Shown here one piece after another: positions 1-11,222 of a stretch of DNA of 64,000 nucleotides. Each line of letters opens with the position of its first letter. The stretch's first letter is position 1. A program made the position numbers and the translations under genes. Below the pieces are notes generated by a model. That model ran no database searches and had not been told where the DNA came from. It saw only the letters and a list, made by a program, of their open reading frames with translations. This DNA comes from Nelumbo lutea (taxonomy: Eukaryota > Streptophyta > Magnoliopsida > Proteales > Nelumbonaceae): positions 58,567,421 through 58,631,420 of the forward strand of contig JAKGHH010000004.1 of NCBI GenBank assembly GCA_022828595.1, read 5' to 3'.

Positions 1-208
1 GACCGAGTCCCTCATCTTCCATGGGCACCTGAAGGTGTATGTTGGGGGTGACGCCGGAGCCTTGTCCTCACAGCAACAGCAATAGACCAGGCCCTAGGCC
101 CATTACCCCCTACCTGGAGTTATTGAAGTCATCGTTGGGGGCTCAGCCTTGGGTGGAACATCTACCTCGACCCAGAAGGCATACGCCAGGTAGTACAACA
201 TCTAGAGC

Positions 209-765
209 TTGGTGCCTAAAAGGCCAAGGCCGAAAGACACAATCTCCTTCTCTGACGAAGACTTGCAAGGGGTCTCATTGCCCCATGATGATGTGTTGGT
301 GGTTTCTATGTCTATCACCAACTACATGGTGATGAGAATCCTCGTGGACAATAAATCCTCGGCTGACATCTTGTTGTACGACACATTTGAGATGATGCAA
401 CTGATGCTGGATTGGTTCCAACTTGTAGATGTGCCATTAATGGGTTCTCCGGAGTAGTCATCAAGCCCAAAGGGAAGATCACCCTACCAATCACAATAGG
501 GACCGAGCCTCAGCAAGTTACCTGAATGACTGTGTTCTTGGTCATGAAGATAGGCTCCCCATATAATGTCATCATAGGTAGGCCAACCTTTCATTCACTC
601 AAGGTGGTTTTCTCATCCTTTCACCTCGCCATAAAGTTCCCTACTGAGCAAGGTGTGGGAGTAGACAAGGGGAACCAACAAGTTTCCAGACAGTGCTATG
701 TTGTAGCACTAAAAGGCAAGAACAATGAAGCTTTACCGCTGAAAGGACTCGACCTCAGCAATTAA
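209..765 (+). pseudogene. Gypsy aspartic protease remnant
   Basis: The translation from 209 contains VDNKSSADILLYD, matching the retropepsin active-site region of plant Gypsy elements (usually VDGGSSADIL). The frame stops near 457. A second piece at 526-765 carries the protease C-terminal part and the linker to RT, with GSPYNVIIGRPTFHSL and KFPTEQGVGVDKGNQQ; both are typical of Tat-lineage polyproteins. The family role is maturation of the Gag-Pol polyprotein in virus-like particles. The catalytic Asp is still present, but the frame is broken between the two halves, so no functional product is expected. Confidence 0.7.
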
Positions 766-777
766 CCAGCGAGCTGA

Positions 778-2640
778 GGCTAGCTGGCCGAAGACCTCAT
801 ATTGTTTCCCCTAGACGATGTTGAGCTTGGGAAGACAATATGAGTCCAGTCATGCCTCCCTCAAGACACACTTAATAGGTAAGCTTCCTCAAAACTAATG
901 CAGACGTATTTTCTTGGTCTACCATTGATATGCTAGGAATTGACCCCTCGGTCATTACTCATAAGCTAAGTGTGGAACCGAGTTGTATGCCGATTCAACA
1001 AAAGAAGAGGAAATTTGCACCGAAGTGTTGAAAACCCATCGGAGAGGAGGTGGATAAGCTACTTGATGATGACTTCATCCAAGAGGTACACTACCCTAAG
1101 TGGTTGTCTAATGTAGTCATGGTTAAGAAACCTAATGGGAAATGACACATATGCATTCACTTCACAGATCTCAACTAGGCCTGCCAAAAAGACAACTTTC
1201 CTTTGTTAAGAATTGATCACCTTGTCGACGCCACCACGGGGTGTGACTTATTAAGCTTCATGGAAGCTTCCTTTGGGTACAACTAGATCAACATGCACTC
1301 TGATGATGAAGAGAAGACATTGTTCATCACCGAGCACGACACCTGCTGCTACAAAGTAACACCATTTGGATTGAAGAATGCCAGAACCACCTATCAATGG
1401 CTGGTGAACAAGTAAGATATTCAAGGACCAGATGGGGAGGAATGTTGAGGCCTATGTCAACAACATGGTGAAAATCCTAAAGGCTAAGCGCAGCTCGGAC
1501 CTCGGCAAGACCATTGGGGTGCTAAGGAAGTACAGCATGAAGTCGAACCCGAACAAATGTGCCTTCAGTGTCACCTTGGGCAAGTTTCTAGGCTTTATGG
1601 TCACTCAACGAGGCATAAAGGCCAACCCTAAAAAAATACAAGTCATACTTGACATGGAGCCTCCTCGGTTCATCAAGGAAACTTAGAAATTGACCGGCCA
1701 AATTGCAACCCTCATCTGGTTCATGTCAAAGTCAACCGGCGACTGCATACCTTTCTTCCAAGTTATCAAGAAGCTAAAGGACTTCCAATGGAAAGAAGAG
1801 TGCTAGAACATCGCCTCCTTTGCTCACGCTACCCCTCCTAGGAGAGACCTTTTTCTTGTATCTCTCAATCAGGGACGAGGCTATCAACTCAATTCTAGTA
1901 TGAGAAGATGAAGGAATTCATAAGCTAGTTTATTATGTCAGTAAGGTCCTCTGTGACGTCAAGACTAGGTACCCAGAAGTGGAGAAGATAGCCTTCGCAC
2001 TAGTAGTCTCGGCTAGAAAATTAAGGCCCAACTTCCAGGCTCATAACATCTTGGTACTAACCAACCAACCCTTCAAGTCAATCCTCTACAAACCATAGAT
2101 CTTAGATTGGCTAACCAAGTGGCCATCGAGTTGTCAAAGTTTGACTAACACTACTAGCCGAGTCCCGCAATAAAAGCACAAGCGCTGGCAGACTTCTTGG
2201 TCGAATGCACTTTTAGCCAAGCCCCCGGCCAGGCCCCTGAAGAGGATGAAAGGCCTTGACCCACCTGGACTTCGTTTGTGGATGGATCCTCTGGTGCCAA
2301 AGGAAGTGGAGCCGACCTCATACTTTTCACCACAGATGACAATAAGTTAGAGTATGCAGTACGGTTTGTCTTCCCTGCCTCCAACAATGAAGTTGAGTAT
2401 AAGGCCTTGCTCACTAGCCTACAACTCTCCGAAGACCTCGGAGCCAGGCACCTTGAGATCTTCAGTGATTCACAAGTGTTTGTAAACCAAGTGAACAGGG
2501 AATATGAAGCTAGGGAACCAAATATGGCTAAGTACTTAGCTGAAGTCCAAGAATTAATCAACCATTTCCAACACTTCACCCTGTACTAGGTCCCACAGGC
2601 TGAGAACACAAGAGCCGATGCCTTGTTCAAACTTGTAAGC
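778..2640 (+). pseudogene. Gypsy reverse transcriptase and RNase H remnant
   Basis: Broken reading frames give recognisable RT blocks: a fingers segment with WLSNVVMVKKPNGK near 1100-1140, then ASFGYNQINMHSDDEEKT and TPFGLKNARTTYQ at about 1260-1400, and AYVNNMVKILK near 1450 where the catalytic YVDD is expected. The Asp pair has become Asn-Asn, which would abolish polymerase activity. RNase H follows at 2278-2589 with FVDGSSGAKGSG, NNEVEYKALL and FSDSQVFVNQV, so its D-E-D residues survive. Several in-frame stops (for example near 1030, 1145 and 1415) make it a pseudogene. Confidence 0.8.
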
Positions 2641-2780
2641 TATTCGTGATCGGCCCTCGGCTGCATAGTACACATTGAGAACTTAGCACGACCCAACATT
2701 GAAGAGAAGAAAGTGTATCCCATCCAAGTTGAGCCCTATTGGATGGACCCCATCCTCCCCTATGTACAATGCTAACAACT

Positions 2781-3941
2781 TCCATCCAACAAGAATGAAG
2801 CAAAGAAGGTCCAACAGTAGTTAACCTGCTACGCCCTGCTTGAAGACAAGCTATATAGAAGATCCTTCACTTTTCCTTACCTTAGATGCCTCCACCGAGA
2901 TGAGGGTGAGTATGTATTCTAAGAGATCCACGAAGGCATCTATGGCAACCACTTGGGGGCAAAGATCTAGCACAAAAGACACTTAGGCAAGGATACTTTT
3001 GGCTGACCATTTAGAAGGATGCTATCGAGCTGGTACAGAAGTGTGATCGATGCCAGAGACACTCTAACATCCTCCATCGGTCTACGATGACCCTCTTGGC
3101 CCTTGGCAATCCATGGTCCTTTGCAAAATGGGGAACGGACCTCCCCGGACCATTCCCCCCAGCCATCGCCATTGGGAATATGAAACACCTCATTGTAGTA
3201 GTGGATTACTTCACCAAGTGGGCCAAAGCCGAGCCCTTGGCAACCATCATGGCTAAGGCAATTCAAAATTTCTTCTAGAAGAATATTATTTACTATTTTG
3301 GCATCCCCCACATGTTCGTCACAAACAACGATCGACAGTTCATCGACAAAAGGTTTAGAGAATTGTGTGGAAGTCTGGGGATAAGACAATAATACACCTC
3401 GATAGGCTACCCCCAAACAAACGGGTTAGCCAAGGTCACCAACAAAACCATCCTAGACAGGCTGAAGGTAAGACAAGACAGAGCTAAGGGACTTTGGACA
3501 GATGAGCTATACATCATTCTATGGGCCTATCGAACGACACCTTGAACTGCCATGGACAAAACTCTCTTTAATTTGGCATATGGAACAAAGGTTGTCATCC
3601 CACCAAAGATCGGCCAGCTGATGCTTCAAACCAAGTTGTACTAAGAAGCTGAGAATGATGAGGAGTTAAGGAACAACCTTGATCTGTTGAAAGGCAATTG
3701 AGAGCAAGCTCAAATAAAGGTCGTGGCCTATCAGCAAAGAGTTGTCAGATATTGTAACTCCCATGTCAGAGAGCTTCACTTCAAGGAAGGTGACCTCGTC
3801 CTTAGGAAAGTTATGGTTCCCGAGCCCGACGTCAGAAAGCTTGGCCCTAACTGGAAAGGGCCCTACATGACCAAGCAGGTGGTCAGCCCTGGCACCTTTT
3901 GGCTAGAGTACATGAATGGAAGACTATTACCTTGTACCTGA
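2781..3941 (+). pseudogene. Gypsy integrase remnant
   Basis: The zinc-binding region is visible as HRDEGEYVF near 2896 and KCDRCQRHSNI near 3045. The catalytic core starts with WGTDLPGPFPPA near 3130. The second catalytic block reads TNNDRQFID where plant Gypsy integrases have TDNG(R)QF, and the third reads GLAKVTNKTIL where NGQAEATNK is usual, so the second Asp and the Glu both appear lost. A C-terminal segment at 3723-3941 has FKEGDLVLRK and LGPNWKGPY, the usual GPY/F-like module. The frame carries several stops. In the family this enzyme inserts cDNA into the genome; this copy cannot. Confidence 0.8.
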
Positions 3942-4791
3942 AACTTTGAGAACCTCCACACATATTATTAATGATGTAAAAATTGCTAGTGAAAATTTTG
4001 TGAATAAAGTATGCAAGTTCCTCTCACCTTGGCTTGATTCACCATAGTGTAAAAGTTCACATTTTATCCAATCGTCAGGACCCCTTGACCGAACGACTGG
4101 TTATAGCACATAACCTTCATTAAGTTTATACACTCGGATTGGATGTTGGCCCAAGGCACATGACTCTTTGACAGTCATATGCTTAGTCGCCTTTTTAGCA
4201 AAGGCAAGAACTTCTAGTACCTCAACCATTATTAATGGGCGGCCTTCGACACTGGCCTCGGCCTCAAAGACCCTCAAAAGAAGTGAGTCTTTGTATAGGC
4301 CAAAGAGCTAATGTCAGCCCATTACTTAACACAAAAAACGATGAATAACACATTAAGCAAATAATGCTACTCCATCAAGGAAAAGGGACTCCGCGACCTC
4401 AACCACGTACCATTCTCTAGTCCTCGACCGCACGCGAGTCCGGTCATTAAGTCCCTAAGGAAGGACACCCCAGGGCCAGGCAGGCTAAGGCAATCACCTC
4501 CTTTTCTTTACGTTAAGGAAGAGGGTCCCGAGACCTCGACTCGACCTTTCCTTAATAGCCTTAAGGTGAAACGCCTTCGCGAGTTGCTAAGTCAGGAGTT
4601 AAGAATTTCTTTGCAAAATATGCCTCTCTGAGGGAGGCATCAACCCCTTGCGTGAGAGAAAAGAAAAAAGTGAGAAAAAGAATCAAACGACACAATTTTG
4701 ACAAGAAACTCAATATGGAAAGAAGTATATCAAAGCAAAAGAAAAAGAAACAAGAACTGTCCAAAGGGCACAATTTTAAGAAGGGAGCCTT
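3942..4791 (+). other. Post-pol spacer of the outer Gypsy element
   Basis: There is no coding signal that I can support. This lies downstream of integrase and before the Copia insertion. It contains GGCCTCGG-rich stretches near 4240-4290 like the rest of the element, and a purine-rich patch (AAAAAG runs) around 4650-4760. The short ORFs here are low-complexity lysine-rich translations and are not credible genes. Confidence 0.6.
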
Positions 4792-6409
4792 TGTTAGACG
4801 TTGTATGCCCTTAGCTCCAATCAGAATGATGCACATTTTGACATTTAATGTAAATGAGTAAAGTACATATTTGATTCATGTTATTATGGTGTGTTTCTGT
4901 GTAATACCCTTAAACTGGACACATATGAGACTCGTGTTAGTTTAGAATCTTCATAACCGTTGGATAGATCTGGGGAGATTTATCCTACCAAGGCTGACAC
5001 TGATGTTCTGCCAAGTTGGTTGGTTGGCTTGTCTCAACTGCTAGGGTGAGACCAGAGATACATGCAGTGTGGGTTTTCTTGAAACCCTGAACTGGACCAG
5101 AATTCCAGTATTGCCCTGGACCTTGGAGATAGATGAGCAAAACTAGAATGTTACACCTAACCACTAGATTCGATTATGAAACTGCACTAGGTGTTGGATT
5201 GGGCTGTCTTTGAAATGCTAATCAGTGAGATCCTTAGAGGGGGTCAAAACCTGGGTATGTTGGGACAGTCCGAGAATTCATCTGAGTGGGTGATCATAGT
5301 GACAGGATCAGCTCCTTTGTCCGATAAAGTGAATGATCAGGGATGCACTCTCTCTGATGGAAACCGAAGATGCTGGAAACCAATCTCAATCGTTGAAATT
5401 TGTTTTGCAAAATACATATATATATATATATATATATTATGGTTTCAAAATGTTTGTAAAAGGTTTTAATTCCTGGGATCCATGTGAGTAGAGAGTGCAA
5501 CATTGTTCCTTGCAGCCGAGGGAGAGGTCCTCTCTTATCGGGGCAGTGTTTGATCATTATGGGCTGAGAGGTTAAGTGTAAGACCATTGAGGGTAATACC
5601 TGAGGGGATAATCTTGCATCTGCCCATAGTCCTTGGGTTTTTATAAGGTGGCTTAACCCAGGAACCATTTAGTGTAAATGTTGGGCCCATTAAGAGCCCA
5701 TGGTGATAAACTCAGGGGTTCATTGTCTCCTATAGTGAATTAAGCCAGGCCTTGTAATAGAGGCTGGGTTGAACCCATGTGGTTGATGTGTAGATCAATG
5801 TTTGGGTCCCATGCCATACAAGGATACCCAATTGGGCGACAGTTTGGAGGATAAGTGAGCACATGGACTTAATGGGCCTAAAGCCCAATTCAAACTAGTT
5901 TAATATGACTAATTAAAGAGGGGCAGTTCTAAGATTTAGATCAGCAAATAGGATAAGGGAATGTCCCTATCCACTCAGAGAATCCAGATCCAAATAGAGA
6001 TTTGCATAAGGAAACTCCTAATCAGATTAGGAGGGTTGATCTTTATCTACAGATAAGATAAGGGATTATCCTTATCTCTTAAAGAGAGTCCAGATCCAAA
6101 TACAAGATTTGGATTAGGAAACTCCTAATGGGATTAGGAGAAGCTCTCTTTAAGCATCATATTACTGATTCAAGAGAGAAGACAACTGTAGTTGGACTAA
6201 CGCCATCTTCTGCTCTTGCCTTCTCCAGTTACTGCTGTCATTACCAGTTTGATCTCCACATATAGGAGTGATCAAGAAAGGCTCTTGATATTAGTTTTTG
6301 GGAGAAAAACTGATCTGAAGTCGTGCTCACTTAACCTCCATCAGATTCTTGGTGAAGAATCAAGTTCTTCCTGAAGAACCACCCTACTGATGGATCTCTC
6401 ATCCCTTCA
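4792..6409 (+). repeat. Cop-1 5' LTR
   Basis: It starts TGTTAGACG and ends CCCTTCA immediately before the primer site. It aligns along its length with the LTRs at 39684-41572, 25895-27844 and 50415-52158. About 270 bases present near the end of the 3' LTR (from after GAAGAACCACCC to the final GATGGATCTCTCATCCC) are missing, so it is shorter than its partner. A TA microsatellite lies at 5415-5438 inside it. Confidence 0.85.
5415..5438. repeat. TA dinucleotide microsatellite in LTR
   Basis: A run of alternating T and A of about 24 bases in the Cop-1 5' LTR. The same LTR position is short at 40290-40303 and long at 57971-58001 in sister copies, so the site is length-variable across the family. 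Confidence 0.8.
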
Positions 6410-6410
6410 G

Positions 6411-6423
6411 TGGTGTTAGAGAT
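6411..6423 (+). other. Degenerate Copia primer-binding site
   Basis: TGGTGTTAGAGAT follows the LTR after one base. The intact family version is TGGTATCAGAGCC, complementary to the 3' end of initiator tRNA-Met in plant Copia elements; this copy has several changes. Confidence 0.65.
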
Positions 6424-7678
6424 AGGTTCAAATCTTGAACCGAAATTAGCCAGATCTGGAATTGCGCAAATGGGTAGAAGGCGTTCTACCCGATTTGCAC
6501 AGATAAGAGATTTTCTAGGAAATTGGTTTCCAAATTAAGGGCTATTGATCTGAAATTAAATTTTATAAATCTGAATTATATTTAGAACGGTTCTTTATAT
6601 TTTTCTTGATTTATGGGTTGTTTCTACTATGGAGATCGTAGTCTTGATCGGCGCAAGAAATCTACGCTTTGCAGTTCTTTCACATTCTTATCAATAATTA
6701 ATTTTTCCTTTTAATTTTTAGACTGAATCTATAGGAATTCAATTTGATGTAATATTAATAGAAAATTAGGGTTTTTCTATTTTATTTCAATCAACATCGA
6801 AGCTGATTGTGTAGAAGGAAGGATTTTCGCAGATTAGGGTTCGCCCATCTGCGATTTGTAGTTTGAGAAACTGCAAGTTGCAAACTAACCTTTGTTTTGC
6901 AGGGTAGCAGATCTATGGACAACACTTGTACTGATTCTTGATTGTCTTTTATCAGTAATTTAATTTCAGATCATAATATTGAATTAATTCTTGAATAAAA
7001 AATCAAACCCTAGACCCATTCGAACCATATTGGACCAAACTGGTTGGACCAAATCTGTGGTTCACTGGGGGCTGTTCTCAGCCATAATTTTTCACTCTTG
7101 GGTCAAGGGATTGATAGTTAATTGCAAGATCTACTTCGGCCCAAACCTATAAAGCCCAATTTTAATGTGTTAAAACTGCTTAAGCCCATTAACTGCATAA
7201 AAGCTATATGAGTCGAACTGCTCTTTGCTATTCAATCCATATACCTAGATAATATTAATCAGTAATATTATGAATTATTATGGGCATTAATAATGGGTTT
7301 TACAGATATTAATTGATTGGATCAATTTTATCCCTACATGTGATGTATGTGTGATGTGCAATGTTCACGGGCCATAAGTACTTGGCCCATGCTGATACGA
7401 TACTGGCTCTTGCGCATACCATGGCTGAATGCACATCATTGCCATGGTGTCCCTAAAGATCATTGGATGATCTCCCTTCATGGTGGGCCCCACACCTTCC
7501 CACCAGGAAACGTGCAAAACCCTATCCATTTAGGGCCTACCGAAATCTGGGTTTATGAAAGTCATTGGGAGCCACTTTTGTTTGCCTAAATTAAACTAGG
7601 GCATAATAATTTTGTTCCCACCTGAAATATGGGTGCATATGATAGGAAGATTCATATGATGAACTCTCTATAGGCCTT
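6424..7678 (+). other. Cop-1 leader, first part
   Basis: Untranslated leader between primer site and gag, homologous to 22032-23799 (reverse strand) and 52173-53924. It contains no credible ORF. It carries the conserved inverted repeat at 7418-7448 and ends at the Ath-1 insertion; the next leader bases continue at 35718. Confidence 0.7.
7418..7448 (+). other. Conserved leader inverted repeat (CCATGG arms)
   Basis: Arms ACCATGGC and GCCATGGT flank a 15-base spacer, TGAATGCACATCATT. The same arms and spacer are present in the leaders of Cop-2 and Cop-4. A structured leader element such as a dimerisation or packaging hairpin is an inference. Confidence 0.6.
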
Positions 7679-9113
7679 TGATAGCTATAATTATATAATC
7701 CTAGCAAGTGCACTAGTTATCAAGTAGTATGAAGATATCGTTCCAATGAGGATTTAACAAAATAAGTATTAGAACTATACCTTCCCTCAATTATTTGAAC
7801 AACCGAATTCTAATAATAGGAACTACTAAAAATTAAAGATAGAAAAAGAAATAACATAAATAAAAACAAAGGCAACCAACGACTGAACTTGCATCGATTT
7901 AATTGAAAGCGCTAGGACTATTGGTCCACCTAACCATCCCAATGAACATCAATTTATTAAATTAACCAAGATGATTTATTATTTTCATAAGCTAAAGTCT
8001 TTCCTAATTTATCTGATATTCCCTCCCAGGATATATTAGACCTACTTCTATCAGGTAACTCTTCGATCCCTCGATTAGAGTTCTCGAGATAGAAAGTGCA
8101 TTAAGTTCTATGAAAAACCTGTGTCATCAGATGAATCATGTATATATATTCCTATATACCATTCAATTCACACTATGAATTATTTAGTCTTTTATATGAA
8201 TTTCCCTTCCGGTTCCTTCATATAAACTAAATCAACTAGGAGGTGGCCAAGCTCCTAATTGCATTACGCATAAAAACTCATAGACAATATGAAAATAAAA
8301 ACAACTTGGCTGAATTAAATAAAAATCAATCCATGGTCGTGGTTAGGCTTTCCACAGCCCTAGCTACAAATAGATTAGTTCATGATAAAGGAAATTAAAC
8401 AAACAAAGTATAAGAAAGAACTCATGATGTCGCCCCTTGAGGTTGAGATCAATGAACTTCTTCTCCTTGCTGCCGCTTTCCTCATTTTCTCCTCCTGCGT
8501 TGCCGACTGCCTTCTTGAAGGCTGAAGCTCTCTTGGAGGATTTCTCCTTGATTGCTCCAAAAATTGATTGATTAATGCCTTGGTGCTAGTCTACCCCCCC
8601 TTTATATAGCTTTAAGAGGAGGGGCTGTTTCCAACTCCTTTTTGGAGTTTTTTATCAAAAATATAAAGTCCTAATTCCTAATGATTATTTTAGATCTAAT
8701 CCTATCCTATCTCTTACCTGGTAATCTCAATCTCCTTTATCTTTCTAGAATTACATCAGAAAATTAAATATGACAGGACTCTTTGTAGTTTCCTTATTCT
8801 TGTATTCGTATTTGCTTTTACTGTGAATCGGGCTTCTGGTACGAACTGGGCTTCCCTACGAATTTGTTTAGACTTTGGGCCCGATTTTGACTTTAATTCA
8901 TTCTGAATCTATGAAAACTCAAAACATGAAAATTGTAGAGTTTTTCCTTATCTTTCCAATGCATCTTGAATAATTTCAATCGGAGACCGGATAGGAGAGT
9001 TATGCTCCGATTACAATGCAGATCCAAAACTGTGCAAAATTACCCGATTAGCCTTGTTTTTCTCCTGACGCCTTCTTTCATGCCCTGAATCAAAATACAA
9101 GAATAATGAGTCC
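7679..9113 (-). repeat. Ath-1 3' LTR, larger part
   Basis: It aligns base for base, with scattered differences, to 34227-35640 of the 5' LTR. It is interrupted after AGTCC at 9113 by Lard-1; the remaining about 71 bases of the LTR are at 30577-30647. A minus-strand TATATAAA box matches that of the 5' LTR near 8602-8609. The 61-aa ORF at 8375-8560 lies within this LTR and is not a supported gene. Confidence 0.85.
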
Positions 9114-9499
9114 TGATGTAACCATTTCTAGTCACATACCAATTTTTTATTTTTTGGCTAAGTACCTCGTCATTTGACCTGCTCCCAAGAGAGGATGGTG
9201 GAGCTCCCTCGTGGTGAACTGCCTGGGGGAGAGCTATGCCGAGCTGCCTGAGCTATGCCGAGCTGGGGAGAGCTATGCCGAGCTCTCTGATGGCTAACTG
9301 CCCGGGGGAGAGCTATGCTGAGCTGCCCGTGCTATGTCAATCTCCCTGATAGCGAACTGCCCGGGGGAGAGCTATGCTGAGCTCCTTGGTGGTGAGCTAC
9401 CTTGGTGGACTCGTCATTTGACCTGCTCCTAGGTGGCCTGTAACTCGGAAGATGGTGGAGCTCCCTGGTGTAGCGCGACCTGACTGCCCTCTGCATGAG

Positions 9500-9860
9500 G
9501 TGATCTTCTCTCCTTTGTAGGCAACGGGAGCTGAGGGACCTATGAGAACTCCATCTTTTCCTCCTCTTTGTAGGCGGCGGGAGCTGAGGAACCTACGAGA
9601 ACTCCATCTTTCCTCGTCTTTATAGGCGGTGGGAGCTGAGGAACCTGCGAGAACTCCATCTTTCCTCCTCTTTTTAGGCAATGGGAACTTGAGAAACCTG
9701 TGAGGACTCCATCTTTCCTCCTCTTTGTAGGTGGTGGGAGTTAAGGAACCTACGAGAACTCCATCTTTCCTCCTCTTTGTAGGTAGCGGGAGCTGAGGAA
9801 CCTGCGAGAACTCCATCTTTCCTCCTCTTTATAGGCGGCGGGAGGTGAGGAACCTGCGAA
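9500..9860. repeat. About 52-60 bp tandem repeat inside Lard-1 3' LTR
   Basis: Roughly six units, each containing GAACTCCATCTTTCCTCCTC, then TTTGTAGGC, then GGGAGCTGAGGAACCTGCGA with small changes. The same array in the other LTR (29140-29650) has more units. Confidence 0.85.
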
Positions 9861-10375
9861 AACTGAACTAGGGGGCCTGAGGGTATTTACCCAGCAGGGA
9901 CTCTCTGATGCCTAAGTTAGCACTCCGATTGTAGAGGACTTGAGGATGATATTAGAGGAATGAGAGAGCTAGAGAGCAGGGATTACCTCCATTTTTTCAT
10001 TCTCTTCCCCTTGGCTTTGGGGGTTGGAGTTCTTATATAGCAGTGCCCAATCACATTAGGCACAACCGCCACTACCCTAGTCAGTACTGCCAGGACTGAG
10101 GTGGCAGGTGCAGGCTGCTGCTGCAGGGTACGAACTCGTCAGGCATGCCATGCTTTTCAGATACGACAGGCACAATGCCACCTGGCAAGAGATGTGGGCG
10201 TTGCCACCAGATCAGTCAGGTACGGTTGTCAGGCAGGAGATCTTCTTGCGATATGCCGAACTGCTCTTCTGTACTGAGCTACCCTACAAGTGGTGAGCTA
10301 CCTATGACGACGAGTTCCTTGGTGGCTACTTGGTGGTGAGCTCCCTAGTAGTGAGCCACCTTGATGTGTTGCTGA

Positions 10376-10800
10376 GTGCGCTGCCTTGGTGGCGAGCTCC
10401 TTAGAGAGCTACCTAGCTCCTTGGTGGCGAGCTCCTTGGCGATGAGCTCCTTGGCGAACTCCTTGGAGAGTTGCCAAGCTCCTTGGTGGCGAGCTCCTTG
10501 GCGAGCTGCCGAGCTCCTTGGTGGCGAGCTCCTTGGCGAGCTGGCGAGCTCCTTGGAGAGCTGCCTAGCTCCTTGGCAAGCTCCTTGGAGAGCTGCCTAG
10601 TTCCTTGGTGGTGAGCTCCTTGGTGGGCTCCTTGGAGAGTTGTCAAGCTCCTTGGTGGTGAGCTACTTGGTGAGCTATCAAGCTCCTTGGCGAGCTCCTT
10701 GGAGAGTTGCCTAGCTCCTTGCTGATCTCCTTAGTGAGCTGCCGAGCTCCTTGGCGAGCTCCTTGGCGAGCTTCTTGGTGAGCTCCTTGGAGAGCTGCCG
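10376..10800. repeat. Short tandem repeat of AGCTCCTTGG units
   Basis: Dense repeats of GAGCTCCTTGG with GAGAGCTGCC or GCGAGCTGCC between them, in irregular units of about 12-24 bases. ORFs here translate as Ser/Pro/Arg repeats on both strands and are not genes. The partner array is at 30160-30520. Confidence 0.85.
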
Positions 10801-10851
10801 TGATGTTCCAGGTGGCGTAATTCCATTGGAGGGCAAAACCTGCCCTCATCA

Positions 10852-10899
10852 TTTGCCCCCCACTCCCGAGTTGAGAGTAACTCGGTGAAGAGAGTAGAT
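10852..10899 (-). other. Lard-1 polypurine tract and internal stub
   Basis: On the minus strand the sequence reads CGGGAGTGGGGGGCAAA directly before the LTR, a typical 3' polypurine tract. About 30 further bases of internal sequence remain before the Ath-2 block begins at 10900. Confidence 0.7.
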
Positions 10900-11222
10900 T
10901 GATGTGTGGCTCATTGTGACACTAGCAAGTGCACTAGCCGTTCAAGTAATAAAGTAGTGAGTGAAGTATCGTTCCCACGAGGATTTAGGAAACAATTACC
11001 AATACTAAATTGAGCACTTCTTATCTGATCAACAAATAAATCAAAACTTTAATGAAAGCTAAAAAAAATCCTAAATTAAAATCTATCTAATCATTGGCCC
11101 AATTGAGCTCATGTGGGCTACACTCTAGGCTGTTATTTGGGCTAAAAATGGGCTGGGCCAAAATTTCCTTCTTGCTAGGCTTCTTCCCTTGGGTTTTCCA
11201 AAGATTTAGCTTGCACTACTTG
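10900..11222 (-). repeat. Inverted LTR fragments abutting the Ath-2 5' LTR
   Basis: Bases 10900 to about 11095 are the reverse complement of the last about 195 bases of the LTR (12620-12815), starting with TGATGTGTGG at the true LTR terminus. Bases 11096-11222 are the reverse complement of an internal LTR segment near 11425-11552. Together they form a broken palindrome with the adjoining direct LTR. Confidence 0.8.

Larger units (their letters stand above)
9114..10851 (-). repeat. Lard-1 3' LTR
   Basis: Matches 28764-30571 throughout, including both tandem-repeat blocks. It starts TGATGTAACC and ends CCTCATCA. The minus-strand ORF at 9397-9816 is a translation of the tandem repeats and is not annotated as a gene. 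Confidence 0.85.

Noticed and set aside
10376..10852. Ser/Pro/Arg-rich ORFs on both strands
   Set aside because: These are translations of the AGCTCCTTGG repeat, present on both strands and in the partner LTR at 30160-30520.
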